Both the position numbers and the translations under genes were made by a program. A stretch of DNA of 64,000 nt from Palsa-295 sp963781105. GTDB taxonomy: Bacteria > Acidobacteriota > Terriglobia > Acidiferrales > UBA7541. Every line of letters starts with the position of its first letter. Position 1 is the first letter of the stretch. The notes under the pieces are model-generated. The model ran no database searches and had not been told where the DNA came from. It saw only the letters and a list, made by a program, of their open reading frames with translations. The DNA lies in the NCBI GenBank assembly GCA_963781105.1, contig CAWAED010000012.1:445130-509129 (forward strand), read 5' to 3'. Positions 19,134-27,271 of the stretch are shown here, in pieces.

Positions 19134-19263
19134 GATAGTGACCGGTCCTTTTCGGCCAGGATTATATTACAGTTCCCGCAAATAAACCTCTAGGCAACTC
19201 ATAGGTTCGCGACTGACCGAGCACAGAGTGACCATGACCCAATCCGCCTGATACACTGTCCGC

Positions 19264-19857
19264 ATGAAACCAGCTTCCGCTCTACTATTTCTTGCCTTGG
19301 CGGCCCAGTCATTGTTCAGCCAAGACAACGTCGCTAAACAGTCCGTACCCACCGTCCCGAATCTTCCGGATGTGAATCCCCAACTGCTGCAACTTGCGAT
19401 CCAGGACCAGTCGGACCGCGGCAACGATCTGTTCTCCGGCAAACAGCTGAAGCCCCCGCAAAACCTCAACGTCCCGAAGCGCGATGCGGAACGGCAGGCC
19501 AAGGTACGAGCGCTTCTTGCCGAAGGTGAGATCAATAGCGGCCGGGACTACTATTTTGCAGCACTGATTTTTCAGCATTCCGAGACATCCGAAAACCAGC
19601 TGCTTGCTCATATTCTCGCCGTGACCTCAGTTGCAAAAGGGAACAAGAGTGGCGGGTGGCTTTCAGCCGCGACGCTTGACCGGTATCTATGGTCGATCAA
19701 CCGTCCCCAGGTATTTGGCACCCAATACCAGACGGGCGCGGACAACAAAGATACGATGGAGCCTTATAATCGAAACGCAATTCCCGACAAAATTCGCGCC
19801 ATTTGGGGCGTGAATCCACTTGCAGAGCAGGAGAAAGATCCTAACGGTTCCCGGTAG
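19264..19857 (+). CDS. Secreted protein, DUF6624-like
   Basis: 197 residues with a signal peptide (MKPASALLFLALAAQSLFSQ). The mature protein carries GRDYYFAALIFQHSETSEN followed by LAHILAVTSVAKG, WLSAATLDRYL and a Q-x-FGTQY motif. This order (residue pair near a helix, W..A...DR.L, then P-Q-x-[FY]-G-T-Q) resembles the DUF6624 group, which has no known activity. The assignment is from memory of the motif order, not a search. Confidence 0.7.
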   Translation: MKPASALLFLALAAQSLFSQDNVAKQSVPTVPNLPDVNPQLLQLAIQDQSDRGNDLFSGKQLKPPQNLNVPKRDAERQAKVRALLAEGEINSGRDYYFAALIFQHSETSENQLLAHILAVTSVAKGNKSGGWLSAATLDRYLWSINRPQVFGTQYQTGADNKDTMEPYNRNAIPDKIRAIWGVNPLAEQEKDPNGSR

Positions 19858-20038
19858 CGCGACGCCTCGGCTCGATCGACCGAAACGCGGCGATCATAAT
19901 CAGGAACGGATCGACTACCCGCACGCAACTTTGTACGAATTCCAATTCTTGTTATAGTCGTTTTTCGCCTTGCAAGCGGACTTTCGGCCGTTCCTGAGGA
20001 CGGCTGCCAAAATCTTCAACTCCAACGAGAGGTCGCAA

Positions 20039-21394
20039 GTGCCTGCAGAACGCGCTCCGGAATTCTTCGCGTCGAAAGACATCAAGATCGGCATCATCGG
20101 CTGCGGTTATGTCGGCCTACCGCTCGCATTGCGTTTCGCGGACGTCGGACAACGCGTCACCGGCTTCGACCTCGATCACGAAAAAGTCAAAAAGCTCAAC
20201 GCCGGGCAGTCCTACATCCAGCACATCCCCGCCGAAAAAATCCAGCGCCACGTGCAGGCCAAGCGCTTCGACGCCACCACCGATTTCGCGCGTCTCCAGG
20301 AAATGGACGCCGTTCTGATCTGCGTCCCCACCCCTCTCGACGAGCGCCGCGAGCCCGATTTGAGTTACGTCGAAAACACCGCCAAAGCCATCGCCCCGAA
20401 TCTGCAGCGCAATCAACTGATCGTCCTCGAAAGCACCACCTATCCCGGCACCACCGAGGAACTGGTTCTGCCCATCCTCGAAAAAGGCGGCTTGCGCTGT
20501 CCGCTTGTGAAAGGCCAGGCGACGGAAAACACTGCCACGGACTTCTATCTCGCCTTTTCACCCGAACGCGAAGATCCCGGCAACAAACAATACGGCCTCG
20601 CGCAAATCCCCAAAGTCGTCGGCGGAATCAATCCTCCCAGCGGCCGTGCCGCCGCCGCGCTCTACGCGCAGATCGTCTCAAAAGTAGTTCCGGTCAGCTC
20701 CACGCGCGCTGCCGAAATGGTCAAGCTCCTTGAAAATATCTTCCGCTGCGTAAATATCGCGCTGGTGAACGAGCTGAAGCAGCTTTCCTTGCGCATGGAC
20801 TTGGACATCTGGGAAGTGATTGATAGCGCCGCCACCAAGCCCTTCGGATTCATGCCGTTTTATCCCGGCCCTGGCCTCGGCGGACATTGCATCCCTGTGG
20901 ATCCTTACTATCTCTCGTGGAAAGCACGCGAATACGATTTCGCCACTCGCTTCATCGAACTAGCCGGCGAAATCAATACCGCCATGCCCTACAACGTGGT
21001 CGAAGCCCTCGTCACCGCACTCAACGACCACGAGAAAAGTGTGAAAGGTTCAAAGATCCTGCTTCTCGGCGTAGCCTACAAAAAAGATGTGGACGACCTT
21101 CGCGAATCCCCTTCCCTGAAGCTCCTCGAGCTTTTAACCGCTCGCGGCGCAATCCTCGATTACAACGATCCCTACTTCCCCCGCCTCCACAAAATGCGCC
21201 ACTACGATTTTTCGAATATGAAATCAGTCGAGCTGACGCCAGAACACCTCGCCAGCTACGACTGCGTCCTGATCGCCACCGACCACTCCAGCTACGACTA
21301 CGACGCCATCGTCCGCCACGCAAAATTAGTCGTGGATACGCGCAACGCGACCCGCAACGTCCAGCAGCCCACGGGAAAAGTCGTCCACTGTTAG
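20039..21394 (+). CDS. UDP-sugar 6-dehydrogenase (WbpA/WecC type)
   Basis: About 451 residues. The Rossmann motif is IGIIGCGYVGLPLALRFADVG and the catalytic cysteine lies in GLGGHCIPVDPYYLSWKA. A central dimerisation helix (ENIFRCVNIALVNELKQL) and a C-terminal domain (KILLLGVAYKKDVDDLRESP) complete the three-domain fold. Members oxidise UDP-GlcNAc, UDP-ManNAc or UDP-glucose to the uronic acid using two NAD+, for exopolysaccharide or O-antigen building blocks. WbpA/WecC is the closest type, but the substrate cannot be fixed by eye. The start is the GTG at 20039, six bases after a GAGAGG ribosome-binding site; the frame stays open to 19970 without conserved sequence. Confidence 0.9.
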   Translation: MPAERAPEFFASKDIKIGIIGCGYVGLPLALRFADVGQRVTGFDLDHEKVKKLNAGQSYIQHIPAEKIQRHVQAKRFDATTDFARLQEMDAVLICVPTPLDERREPDLSYVENTAKAIAPNLQRNQLIVLESTTYPGTTEELVLPILEKGGLRCPLVKGQATENTATDFYLAFSPEREDPGNKQYGLAQIPKVVGGINPPSGRAAAALYAQIVSKVVPVSSTRAAEMVKLLENIFRCVNIALVNELKQLSLRMDLDIWEVIDSAATKPFGFMPFYPGPGLGGHCIPVDPYYLSWKAREYDFATRFIELAGEINTAMPYNVVEALVTALNDHEKSVKGSKILLLGVAYKKDVDDLRESPSLKLLELLTARGAILDYNDPYFPRLHKMRHYDFSNMKSVELTPEHLASYDCVLIATDHSSYDYDAIVRHAKLVVDTRNATRNVQQPTGKVVHC

Positions 21395-21556
21395 CGACCC
21401 GCCCGCACACACCGCGATCCTACCGCGCCAATATCGCCTGCACTTTCGCCTGTACTCACGGCCAGCGAACCCCGTTCGCCCGTGCCAGTAACCGAAAATC
21501 ACCAATAGGAAGATAGTTCCATTGCCCAGTACGAACCAGCTAGCTAAGGTAGGCCT

Positions 21557-21937
21557 ATGGGCGCACCCACAGCTCCAAAGAAAGAAGCGCAAAAGCTCAT
21601 CACCGATCCCGGCCGCCGCCGCAGCATGCGCGTGCTCCTCAGCGTCCCGATCAGCGTGAAAGGCAAAACCACCACGAATCAGGATTTCGACGAAGAAACG
21701 CGCACGCTCGTCGTCAACGCGCACGGCGCGCTAATCGCCCTGGCAGCGCGCGTCGCCGCGGCCCAGGAAGTAACCATCTCGAACAAGGCCACGCAAACCA
21801 CCCGGCAATGCCGCATCGTTTACGTTGGCACGGAACAAGCCGGCCGGGCCCAAATGGGCATCGAGTTTGTAAAGCCGTCGCCCAGCTTCTGGCAAATTGA
21901 CTTCCCGCCCGACGACTGGGTCGTCCCGGAAGACTAA
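21557..21937 (+). CDS. PilZ-domain protein
   Basis: 126 residues. The region RRRSMRVLLSVPISVKG, then LVVNAHGALIALAARV and GRAQMGIEFVKPSPSFW, follows the acidobacterial PilZ pattern (R-x3-R near the start, then a [DN]xSxxG-like strand, here VNAHGA). PilZ domains bind cyclic di-GMP. The first arginine cluster is retained, but the second motif N-A-H-G-A departs from D/N-x-S-x-x-G, so nucleotide binding is uncertain. It follows the nucleotide-sugar dehydrogenase on the same strand, 160 bp away. Confidence 0.78.
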   Translation: MGAPTAPKKEAQKLITDPGRRRSMRVLLSVPISVKGKTTTNQDFDEETRTLVVNAHGALIALAARVAAAQEVTISNKATQTTRQCRIVYVGTEQAGRAQMGIEFVKPSPSFWQIDFPPDDWVVPED

Positions 21938-21948
21938 TCTGGCGTCCT

Positions 21949-22764
21949 TCACTTCGGCGCTGCCGTCAGCTCTCCTCGAAAATTCCCATAAGGCATCTCC
22001 GCCACAACCAAAACAGGCGTCCGCGCCGCATCATGCGCCAGCCACACCGAAAAGTTCGTCTGCGGCACTTCCTTACCATGCATGAAAAGATGAATTGCAA
22101 TCTGCGTGGCTTGATAATTCCCTATCGCAATCGCCACGGTCTCCACCGGAACTTCCAGGTGCGCCCGCATCTCGTACAAATCACTCCCGTCGTAAAGCGG
22201 CACCCGTAATTCCGGCGTCCGTTTCCAATCCGCCGCTCGCAAAGCATAAAACGCGCCCAAAGGATCCCGCGTCCCCGGCTGGACGATCACCGGCGCCACG
22301 TTCCCGCGCCGCGATTGCCCGATCGCGATCAGATGCAGCACCTCGACCTGCTTCTTCCCCATTTCATCCAGATACATCTCATACTGATGGCTTTCAAGAC
22401 TCGCGGCATCAGTGTAGGAATCGAACTGGTCGTCAACTTCAAAAAGGTTGCGCAAAGGCGGCTGCGAGTGCACCGAAGCGCGAAAATGCCAAGTCTGCCA
22501 ACCAAAAAGATCGCGCCGCTCGACAACCGCCGTCTGCACCGATGCCGCATTCGAAAACGGCGCCCACTCCAAACGGTAATTCAAAATCTCGCCCGCGGGA
22601 AAAGGCATCGCCGCCTCAGCAGCCGCGCTCTTCGCATCAGTATTGGAAACGGAAAACGCGAAAGGATTGCCGTGCAGAAAACCACCGGCCATCAAGATCA
22701 GCAAGACAGCGAACACCAACAAGGCAACTCGGCGCCGTGATTCGATTGCAGAACTCTCAGCCAC
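21949..22764 (-). CDS. DUF3108-domain exported protein
   Basis: 271 residues. One membrane or signal segment lies near the N-terminus (VALLVFAVLLILMAGGFLHG). The domain begins FPAGEILNYRLEWAPFSNA and runs through TWHFRASVHSQPPLRNLFEVDDQFDSY, matching the DUF3108 pattern of a periplasmic beta-sandwich. The end, FSVWLAHDAARTPVLVVAEMPYGNFRGEL, is also typical. Function is unknown; relatives are thought to be cell-envelope proteins. It converges with the PilZ gene, leaving 11 bp between stops. Confidence 0.82.
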   Translation of the reverse strand: MAESSAIESRRRVALLVFAVLLILMAGGFLHGNPFAFSVSNTDAKSAAAEAAMPFPAGEILNYRLEWAPFSNAASVQTAVVERRDLFGWQTWHFRASVHSQPPLRNLFEVDDQFDSYTDAASLESHQYEMYLDEMGKKQVEVLHLIAIGQSRRGNVAPVIVQPGTRDPLGAFYALRAADWKRTPELRVPLYDGSDLYEMRAHLEVPVETVAIAIGNYQATQIAIHLFMHGKEVPQTNFSVWLAHDAARTPVLVVAEMPYGNFRGELTAAPK

Positions 22765-22780
22765 AAGAAGCCTTTGTAGC

Positions 22781-22798
22781 GGCAGACTTCAGTCCGCC
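22781..22798. repeat. REP-like palindrome with CTTCAG core
   Basis: GGCAGACT-TC-AGTCCGCC: an 8-bp inverted repeat with one mismatch, preceded by TTTGTAGC. The same arrangement (TTGTAGCGGC then palindrome) occurs near 35005. It lies upstream of the DUF3108 gene and downstream of the HAD gene. Confidence 0.55.
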
Positions 22799-22822
22799 AT
22801 TTTGCGCACGCCACATAGCCGA

Positions 22823-23536
22823 CTACGAATTCTGCGCGTTGCCGTTCAGATACCCCGCAAGCTCCGTCAAACTATCCACCATCAGATCCGGCGGATGCGC
22901 GCGCAAGCCCTCCAGCCCAAATCCATAGCTCACTCCGCAAGCAAATATCCCCGCGTTCCGCGCCGTTTTGATATCTACATCCGAATCCCCGATCATCAAC
23001 GCTTCACCCGGCGAAGCCTGCAAGTCGCGCAACAAAACTTCCACCCCCATCGGGTCCGGTTTCTTCCTCTCAAAACTATTCCCGCCATACACAAATCGAA
23101 AATACCGCGCTAATCCGAGCCCATCCAATATCGCGCGGCTGAAAACCACCGGCTTGTTCGTAAGCACCGCCATCGCCCGCGCTGGACGCCCCGCCGTCGC
23201 CGCTGAATCCCCCGCCAACTCCGCCAGCGCTTCACGCACGCCCGGATACGCCACGGTGTTATCCAGCATGTGCGCCCGGTAGTACTTCAGAAAATAATCG
23301 AGCCCCCGTTCGACCTCGGCGTCCGTAACGCCATCCCCCAATGCCCGGCGCACCAGCATCGCCGCACCATCCCCGATAAAACCGAAAATCGTCTCGTGAG
23401 CGTGCGCCTCCCGCCCCATGTGCCCGAGCATCGCATTCACCGAATGCGCCAGATCCAGCTTCGAATCAATCAAAGTGCCGTCCAGATCAAAGATCAAAAC
23501 GCGCACGCCAGCAAACTGCCTGTGATTAGTCGTCAT
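22823..23536 (-). CDS. gph: HAD-family phosphoglycolate phosphatase
   Basis: 237 residues with all four HAD motifs: the nucleophile segment LIFDLDGTLIDS, motif II in AVLTNKP, the lysine in ERKKPDP, and MIGDSDVDIKTARNAG. The helical cap between motifs I and II and the ending YLLVDSL-like region (PDLMVDSLTELAGYL) match the Gph/PGP group, which removes 2-phosphoglycolate formed by DNA repair. Pyrophosphatase or other sugar-phosphate substrates cannot be excluded for this subfamily. Confidence 0.88.
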   Translation of the reverse strand: MTTNHRQFAGVRVLIFDLDGTLIDSKLDLAHSVNAMLGHMGREAHAHETIFGFIGDGAAMLVRRALGDGVTDAEVERGLDYFLKYYRAHMLDNTVAYPGVREALAELAGDSAATAGRPARAMAVLTNKPVVFSRAILDGLGLARYFRFVYGGNSFERKKPDPMGVEVLLRDLQASPGEALMIGDSDVDIKTARNAGIFACGVSYGFGLEGLRAHPPDLMVDSLTELAGYLNGNAQNS

Positions 23537-23673
23537 CCGCAGTCAAGCCCTCGCGAAAACTCGCAACATATCGCCGCACCAACCGAACATTTCATTTTAT
23601 GCGGCACACCCCAACAATGTCACCCGCAGCTTGGGAACGCCAATCTCCCGATTGGCGTAGTTGAATTTGTAGC

Positions 23674-23709
23674 GCCCGGTGCGTCCCGGCATATCGGGAC
23701 GCACCGGGC
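23674..23709. repeat. Long perfect inverted repeat
   Basis: A 15-bp stem (left arm GCCCGGTGCGTCCCG at 23674-23688, right arm CGGGACGCACCGGGC at 23695-23709) around a 6-nt GCATAT loop. It stands between the divergent gph and nitroreductase genes, ~60 bp upstream of the operator pair. It is not followed by a T run. It looks like a repetitive palindrome and does not resemble a promoter-proximal operator. Confidence 0.7.
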
Positions 23710-23766
23710 AGCCTTTGCCTTTGCATTGGTCCGGCCGACCCCATGCGCTCCACCAGCACCATTACA

Positions 23767-23804
23767 TGTTGCATAGACAACACCAATATGTTGTAATAGC
23801 AACA
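23767..23804 (+). promoter_or_regulatory. Tandem TGTTG-N6-CAACA operators, probable MarR-family binding sites
   Basis: Two copies of the dyad TGTTG-N6-CAACA (23767-23782 and 23789-23804) lie 22 bp apart, i.e. two helical turns, so two dimers would bind on one face. They overlap the -35 and -10 elements of a promoter that leads into the nitroreductase and a MarR regulator gene. Seen: the repeats. Inferred: autorepression by the MarR protein encoded second in the operon. Confidence 0.75.
23769..23797 (+). promoter_or_regulatory. Sigma-70-like promoter of the nitroreductase-marR operon
   Basis: TTGCAT (23769-23774) and TGTAAT (23792-23797) are separated by exactly 17 bp, and the ATG of the nitroreductase follows 24 bp after the -10. 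A GGAGG ribosome-binding site is at 23807-23811. Both hexamers lie within the two operator dyads. Confidence 0.6.
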
Positions 23805-23820
23805 TTGGAGGCAACCACAA

Positions 23821-24530
23821 TGTCAAACGCCCTAGAAGCCATCTTCCAAAGACGCGCCGTAAAGGTCTTCGACCCCATCGAAATCCCAACCGACACCCGC
23901 GACCAAATCCTACACGCCGCCCGCCTGGCCCCCTCGAGCTTCAACATCCAGCCCTACCGCTTCTACTGGGTCACCACTCCCGAAATCCGCGACAAAGCCG
24001 CCCACCTCTGCTTCGGCCAAAGCCCCGCCGCCACCGCCTCCGCCTTGATCGTCGCCGTCGCGGACATCGGCTCCTGGAAATCCACCACCGCCGGCGAGCT
24101 CGCCTGGATGCGCACCGCCGGCTTCACCGAAAAAAAGATTGCCGAATACGAGCGCCGCGCCAAATTCGGCAAATGGTTTTTCATTCAGGGCTGGTTCGGC
24201 ATTTTTGGCGCGATCAAATGGATCATCCTCCGCCTTCTGCATTTCTGGAAAACGGGCGGCACGCTTCCCGTCGGGCGCCAGGGCATGTTCAAATGGGCCA
24301 CCAAAAGCGCCGCGCTAGCCTGCCAGAATTTGATGATCGCCGCCCAAGCCCTCGGCCTCAACACCTGCCCCATGGAGGGATTCGACAGCCGCCGCCTCGC
24401 CAAATTACTGCAGCTTTCGCGCAAGAATCATGAGATCGTCATGGTCATCGCCATCGGAAAAAAATCTGCCGACAACGAAGACCGCCCGCAGTGGCGCAGG
24501 CCGCTCGCGGAAACGGTGCAGGTCCTATGA
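23821..24530 (+). CDS. Nitroreductase-family protein
   Basis: 236 residues. The N-terminus, LEAIFQRRAVKVFDP, and LHAARLAPSSFNIQPYRF are the FMN-binding signature of the nitroreductase fold. The C-terminal IAAQALGLNTCPMEGFD and IVMVIAIGKK close the flavin site. These enzymes reduce nitro, quinone or flavin substrates with NAD(P)H. An amphipathic/hydrophobic insert in the middle (WFGIFGAIKWIILRLLHFW) is longer than in classical NfsB and may cap the site or touch the membrane. The start at 23821 has a GGAGG site ten bases upstream. The stop overlaps the ATG of the MarR regulator. Confidence 0.9.
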
Positions 24531-24973
24531 ACATCATCGACAAAAAGCTTGTTCCGATCCCGCCGCAGATCGTGAAAGAGTCGATCCTGTTGAATCTCGC
24601 CTCCGCATACTCCTCCGTCGGCAAGCAGCTCGAACAAAAAACCAAATGTTCGCAAACCCGCGGCTTCATCATGTCCACACTGCGTGGCGGCGTCGCGCTC
24701 AATCCAAACCAAATCGCCAAACTCCTCGGCTTCGACCGCACCGTAGTCCATCGCGCCATCAAAACCATGATCCGCGAAGGTCTCTTAACACAAAAAAAAG
24801 CCGCGACCGGCCGAGCGCGCCCCGTCCAACTCACCGCAAAAGGCAACAACTACCGCGACAACCTGGTCAAAGAGCGTCGCAACGCAGAAGAAAGACTCCG
24901 CAAGACCCTGAAGCCCCAAGAAATCGCCACGCTAATCCACTTACTGAACCAAATCGCCGAATTTAAATTCTGA
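24527..24973 (+). CDS. MarR-family transcriptional regulator
   Basis: About 148 residues. A winged helix-turn-helix is visible: NPNQIAKLLGFDRTVVHRAIKTMIREGLLTQKK followed by the wing GRARPVQLTAKG. Long N- and C-terminal helices for dimerisation flank it (ERRNAEERLRKTLKPQEIATLIHLL). Its ATG lies in the nitroreductase stop codon (ATGA), so the two genes are translationally coupled. The dyad pair over the operon promoter is its likely binding site. MarR proteins usually release DNA on binding an aromatic or oxidant ligand, consistent with a reductase target. Confidence 0.88.
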   Translation: MNIIDKKLVPIPPQIVKESILLNLASAYSSVGKQLEQKTKCSQTRGFIMSTLRGGVALNPNQIAKLLGFDRTVVHRAIKTMIREGLLTQKKAATGRARPVQLTAKGNNYRDNLVKERRNAEERLRKTLKPQEIATLIHLLNQIAEFKF

Positions 24974-25183
24974 GGAGTTTTGGTGGCACAGTCACTCCTG
25001 GCTGTGCTCTTCGCGCTTCTAGGCGTAGTTCGCCGAACCGCGCGCGCGCGATCAAGCGTGTCGTTTTAAGCCTTTTCGTCGCTTGTGGTAGCGGTCTCTT
25101 GTTGTCGTACAATCCTGTCGAGGTCGAATGTCGAAAGCGCGGGAAAAATCATTGCCATTCATATCGCATTGAAGGAGCCCAGC

Positions 25184-26446
25184 GTGAGCGATGCCAAAGA
25201 GAAAGACGCACTAACCAGACGAGGATTTCTAGGAGTAGGTTCAGCAGCCCTAGCGGCCGCCAGCCTTCTCTCCGCGGATGAATTAGCCGCCCAAGCCCAA
25301 GAGCAATCCACCGCAAAGCCCGCAACAGATCGCAGCGCAAGCGATCCCGGCCCCACCAATTCGGTTCTCGACGCGGCCAATCCGGATTCAAACCATCCTG
25401 TCCCCACCGACGCCGGCGGCGTGCAAACCTTCAAGTACCCATTTTCCTTCGCGCACAAGCGCCAACACGAAGGCGGCTGGTCGCGCGAAGTCACTCAACG
25501 CGAACTCGCCATCTCGACCACCCTCGCCGGTGTGGACATGCGCCTCACCGCCGGCGGCGTCCGCGAACTCCATTGGCACAGCGCCGCCGAATGGGCCTTC
25601 ATGCTCTACGGCAGCGCGCGCATCACCTGCATTGATTTCGAAGGCAAAAGCTTCGTCACCGACGTCAAAGAAGGCGACCTCTGGTTTTTCCCCACCGGCA
25701 TTCCCCACTCGATCCAGGGACTCGCCCCCGACGGCTGCGAATTCCTTCTGGTCTTTGACGATGGCAACTTCTCCGAATACGCCACAGTCCTGCTCTCGGA
25801 CTTCATGGCCCACACGCCGCCCGAAGTCGTCGCGAAAAATTTCGGCGTCAATCAACAAGCCCTAGTCGCCATGCCCAATAAAGAGCTCTTCATTTTTCAA
25901 GCCGAAGTTCCCGGCGCTCTCGCGGAAGATCGCCGCATCGCCGCCGGCGCACTCGGCCCCTCGCCAATTGATTTCGCTTTCCGCACGATGCAGACGCCGC
26001 CCACCAAATCCAATAAAAGCGGCGAAGTCCGCATCATTGATTCCAACAATTTTAAAATTTCCCAAGCCATCTCCGCCGCCATCGTCACCGTAAAGCCCGG
26101 CGGCCTCCGCGAACTCCACTGGCATCCCAACGCCGACGAGTGGCAATTTTATTTCGGAGGCAAAGCCCGCATGACCGTTTTTGCCACCGGTGGCCGCGCG
26201 CGTACGATGGATTTCGAAACCGGCGACGTCGGCTACATCCAAAAAACTCTCCCCCACTACATCGAAAACACCGGCACCACAGACCTGAAGTTCCTAGAAA
26301 TGTTCAAAAGCCCCTACTACCAGGATCTAGCCCTAACCGAATGGCTGGTTCACACGCCTCCAGAACTAGTAGCCGCCCACCTACATCTCGATAAAGCCAC
26401 TCTAGAGGCGCTACCCAGAGAAAAGCCGCTAATCATGCCCGAATAG
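25184..26446 (+). CDS. Tat-exported bicupin, oxalate decarboxylase family
   Basis: 420 residues. A twin-arginine signal lies at residues 11-16 (T-R-R-G-F-L), followed by an Ala-rich hydrophobic stretch, so the folded, metal-loaded protein would be exported. Two cupin domains follow. The first has HWHSAAEWAFM and PHSI; the second HWHPNADEWQF and PHYI. Each supplies the His-His-Glu-His set for manganese. Layout and spacing match oxalate decarboxylase (OxdC), which turns oxalate into formate and CO2. The lid segment of OxdC cannot be aligned securely by eye, so oxalate oxidase or a related bicupin remains possible. The start is the GTG at 25184, with AAGGAG upstream. Confidence 0.85.
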   Translation: MSDAKEKDALTRRGFLGVGSAALAAASLLSADELAAQAQEQSTAKPATDRSASDPGPTNSVLDAANPDSNHPVPTDAGGVQTFKYPFSFAHKRQHEGGWSREVTQRELAISTTLAGVDMRLTAGGVRELHWHSAAEWAFMLYGSARITCIDFEGKSFVTDVKEGDLWFFPTGIPHSIQGLAPDGCEFLLVFDDGNFSEYATVLLSDFMAHTPPEVVAKNFGVNQQALVAMPNKELFIFQAEVPGALAEDRRIAAGALGPSPIDFAFRTMQTPPTKSNKSGEVRIIDSNNFKISQAISAAIVTVKPGGLRELHWHPNADEWQFYFGGKARMTVFATGGRARTMDFETGDVGYIQKTLPHYIENTGTTDLKFLEMFKSPYYQDLALTEWLVHTPPELVAAHLHLDKATLEALPREKPLIMPE

Positions 26447-26456
26447 CATTTCGTCC

Positions 26457-26553
26457 GTCATCCTGAGCGTAGCGAAGGATCTGTCTTCGCCCTCCTCGTC
26501 GGAGCGTCGGGTGCCCCATCCTTTCCGAAGTTTGGAAGGGGTGGGGCTTTTGC
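26457..26553 (+). repeat. Two-part dispersed repeat, copy 2
   Basis: The first part (26457-26491) begins GTCATCCTGAGCGTAGCGAA and ends GGATCTGTCTTCGCC. The second (26509-26553) begins GGGTGCCCCATCC and ends in a GGAAGGGGTGGGGCTTTTGCAC arm, forming a wobble-containing hairpin. Order and orientation match the copy at 18379-18512. The remaining intergenic DNA to 26835 shows nothing else I can support. Confidence 0.75.
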
Positions 26554-26835
26554 ACAATCACATCGCGCATTATTCTTCATCGAAGACTCACAAAATTCCG
26601 GTACTCACCGGCCTAGTACCTTAAGAGGAATATTTTGCCCGTATCTCCGCAGAAAGTGCCATGCAGATTCTCGTTCGAATACAGGCAAGTGAACGGCCCG
26701 CCCCCCTCCAACAGACTGAATTAACGGGACTAACCCCTCCCCGCCGCCAAACGGCAATTCAAATGCCCCTCTAAGCCGAAACGCTATTCGGCCACGCACC
26801 AAAATCCAGCCCCAACTCATAACCAGAGGTGACGC

Positions 26836-27192
26836 ATGTACCGAACCAGCGCTGTCCTAAATGTTGCCCTAATAGCTGTTGCCTTCGGAGCCGCCATTCC
26901 GGCTGCAAGTTCAAATTCAAAAACTGCTGGAGCCTCGCCGACGCAGCAGTTCGCGACGCAAAATGAGTCCCAAACTCAATCGAACGACAAGACCGAAGTA
27001 AAAACCTTTAGCGGAACCATCTGGATGAATGGCGATCGCTTCGTCCTAAGAGACGAACGCGAAAAACGCTGGTATCACCTGGACGCCGACCAAAAGCTAA
27101 TCGCCAAATTCGAAGGCAAAGAAGTCAAAGTAACCGGCACCCTGGACCCCACCACCAGCGAGATCCACGTTCAACGCATCGAAGAAGGCTAA
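26836..27192 (+). CDS. Small secreted DUF5818-like protein
   Basis: 118 residues with a signal peptide (ALIAVAFGAAIPAAS). After a low-complexity Ser/Thr/Gln linker, a compact domain reads KTFSGTIWMNGDRFVLRDE, WYHLDADQKLIAKFEGKEVKVTGTLD and IHVQRIEE. This is the pattern of a small OB-like domain common in acidobacterial secretomes (DUF5818). Function is unknown. A GAGGTGA ribosome-binding site lies five bases before the ATG. Confidence 0.78.
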   Translation: MYRTSAVLNVALIAVAFGAAIPAASSNSKTAGASPTQQFATQNESQTQSNDKTEVKTFSGTIWMNGDRFVLRDEREKRWYHLDADQKLIAKFEGKEVKVTGTLDPTTSEIHVQRIEEG

Positions 27193-27271
27193 GCATAAAT
27201 GTAAACGCAGACATTCTTACCCGCGACGATTTGCTCCGTCTAGCAAGCTTCAATCTCGGAGGTGGTGGACC

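Noticed and set aside
26605..26820. Minus-strand open frame between the bicupin and DUF5818-like genes
   Set aside because: No recognisable sequence and no good ribosome-binding site; it lies in a repeat-bearing gap.
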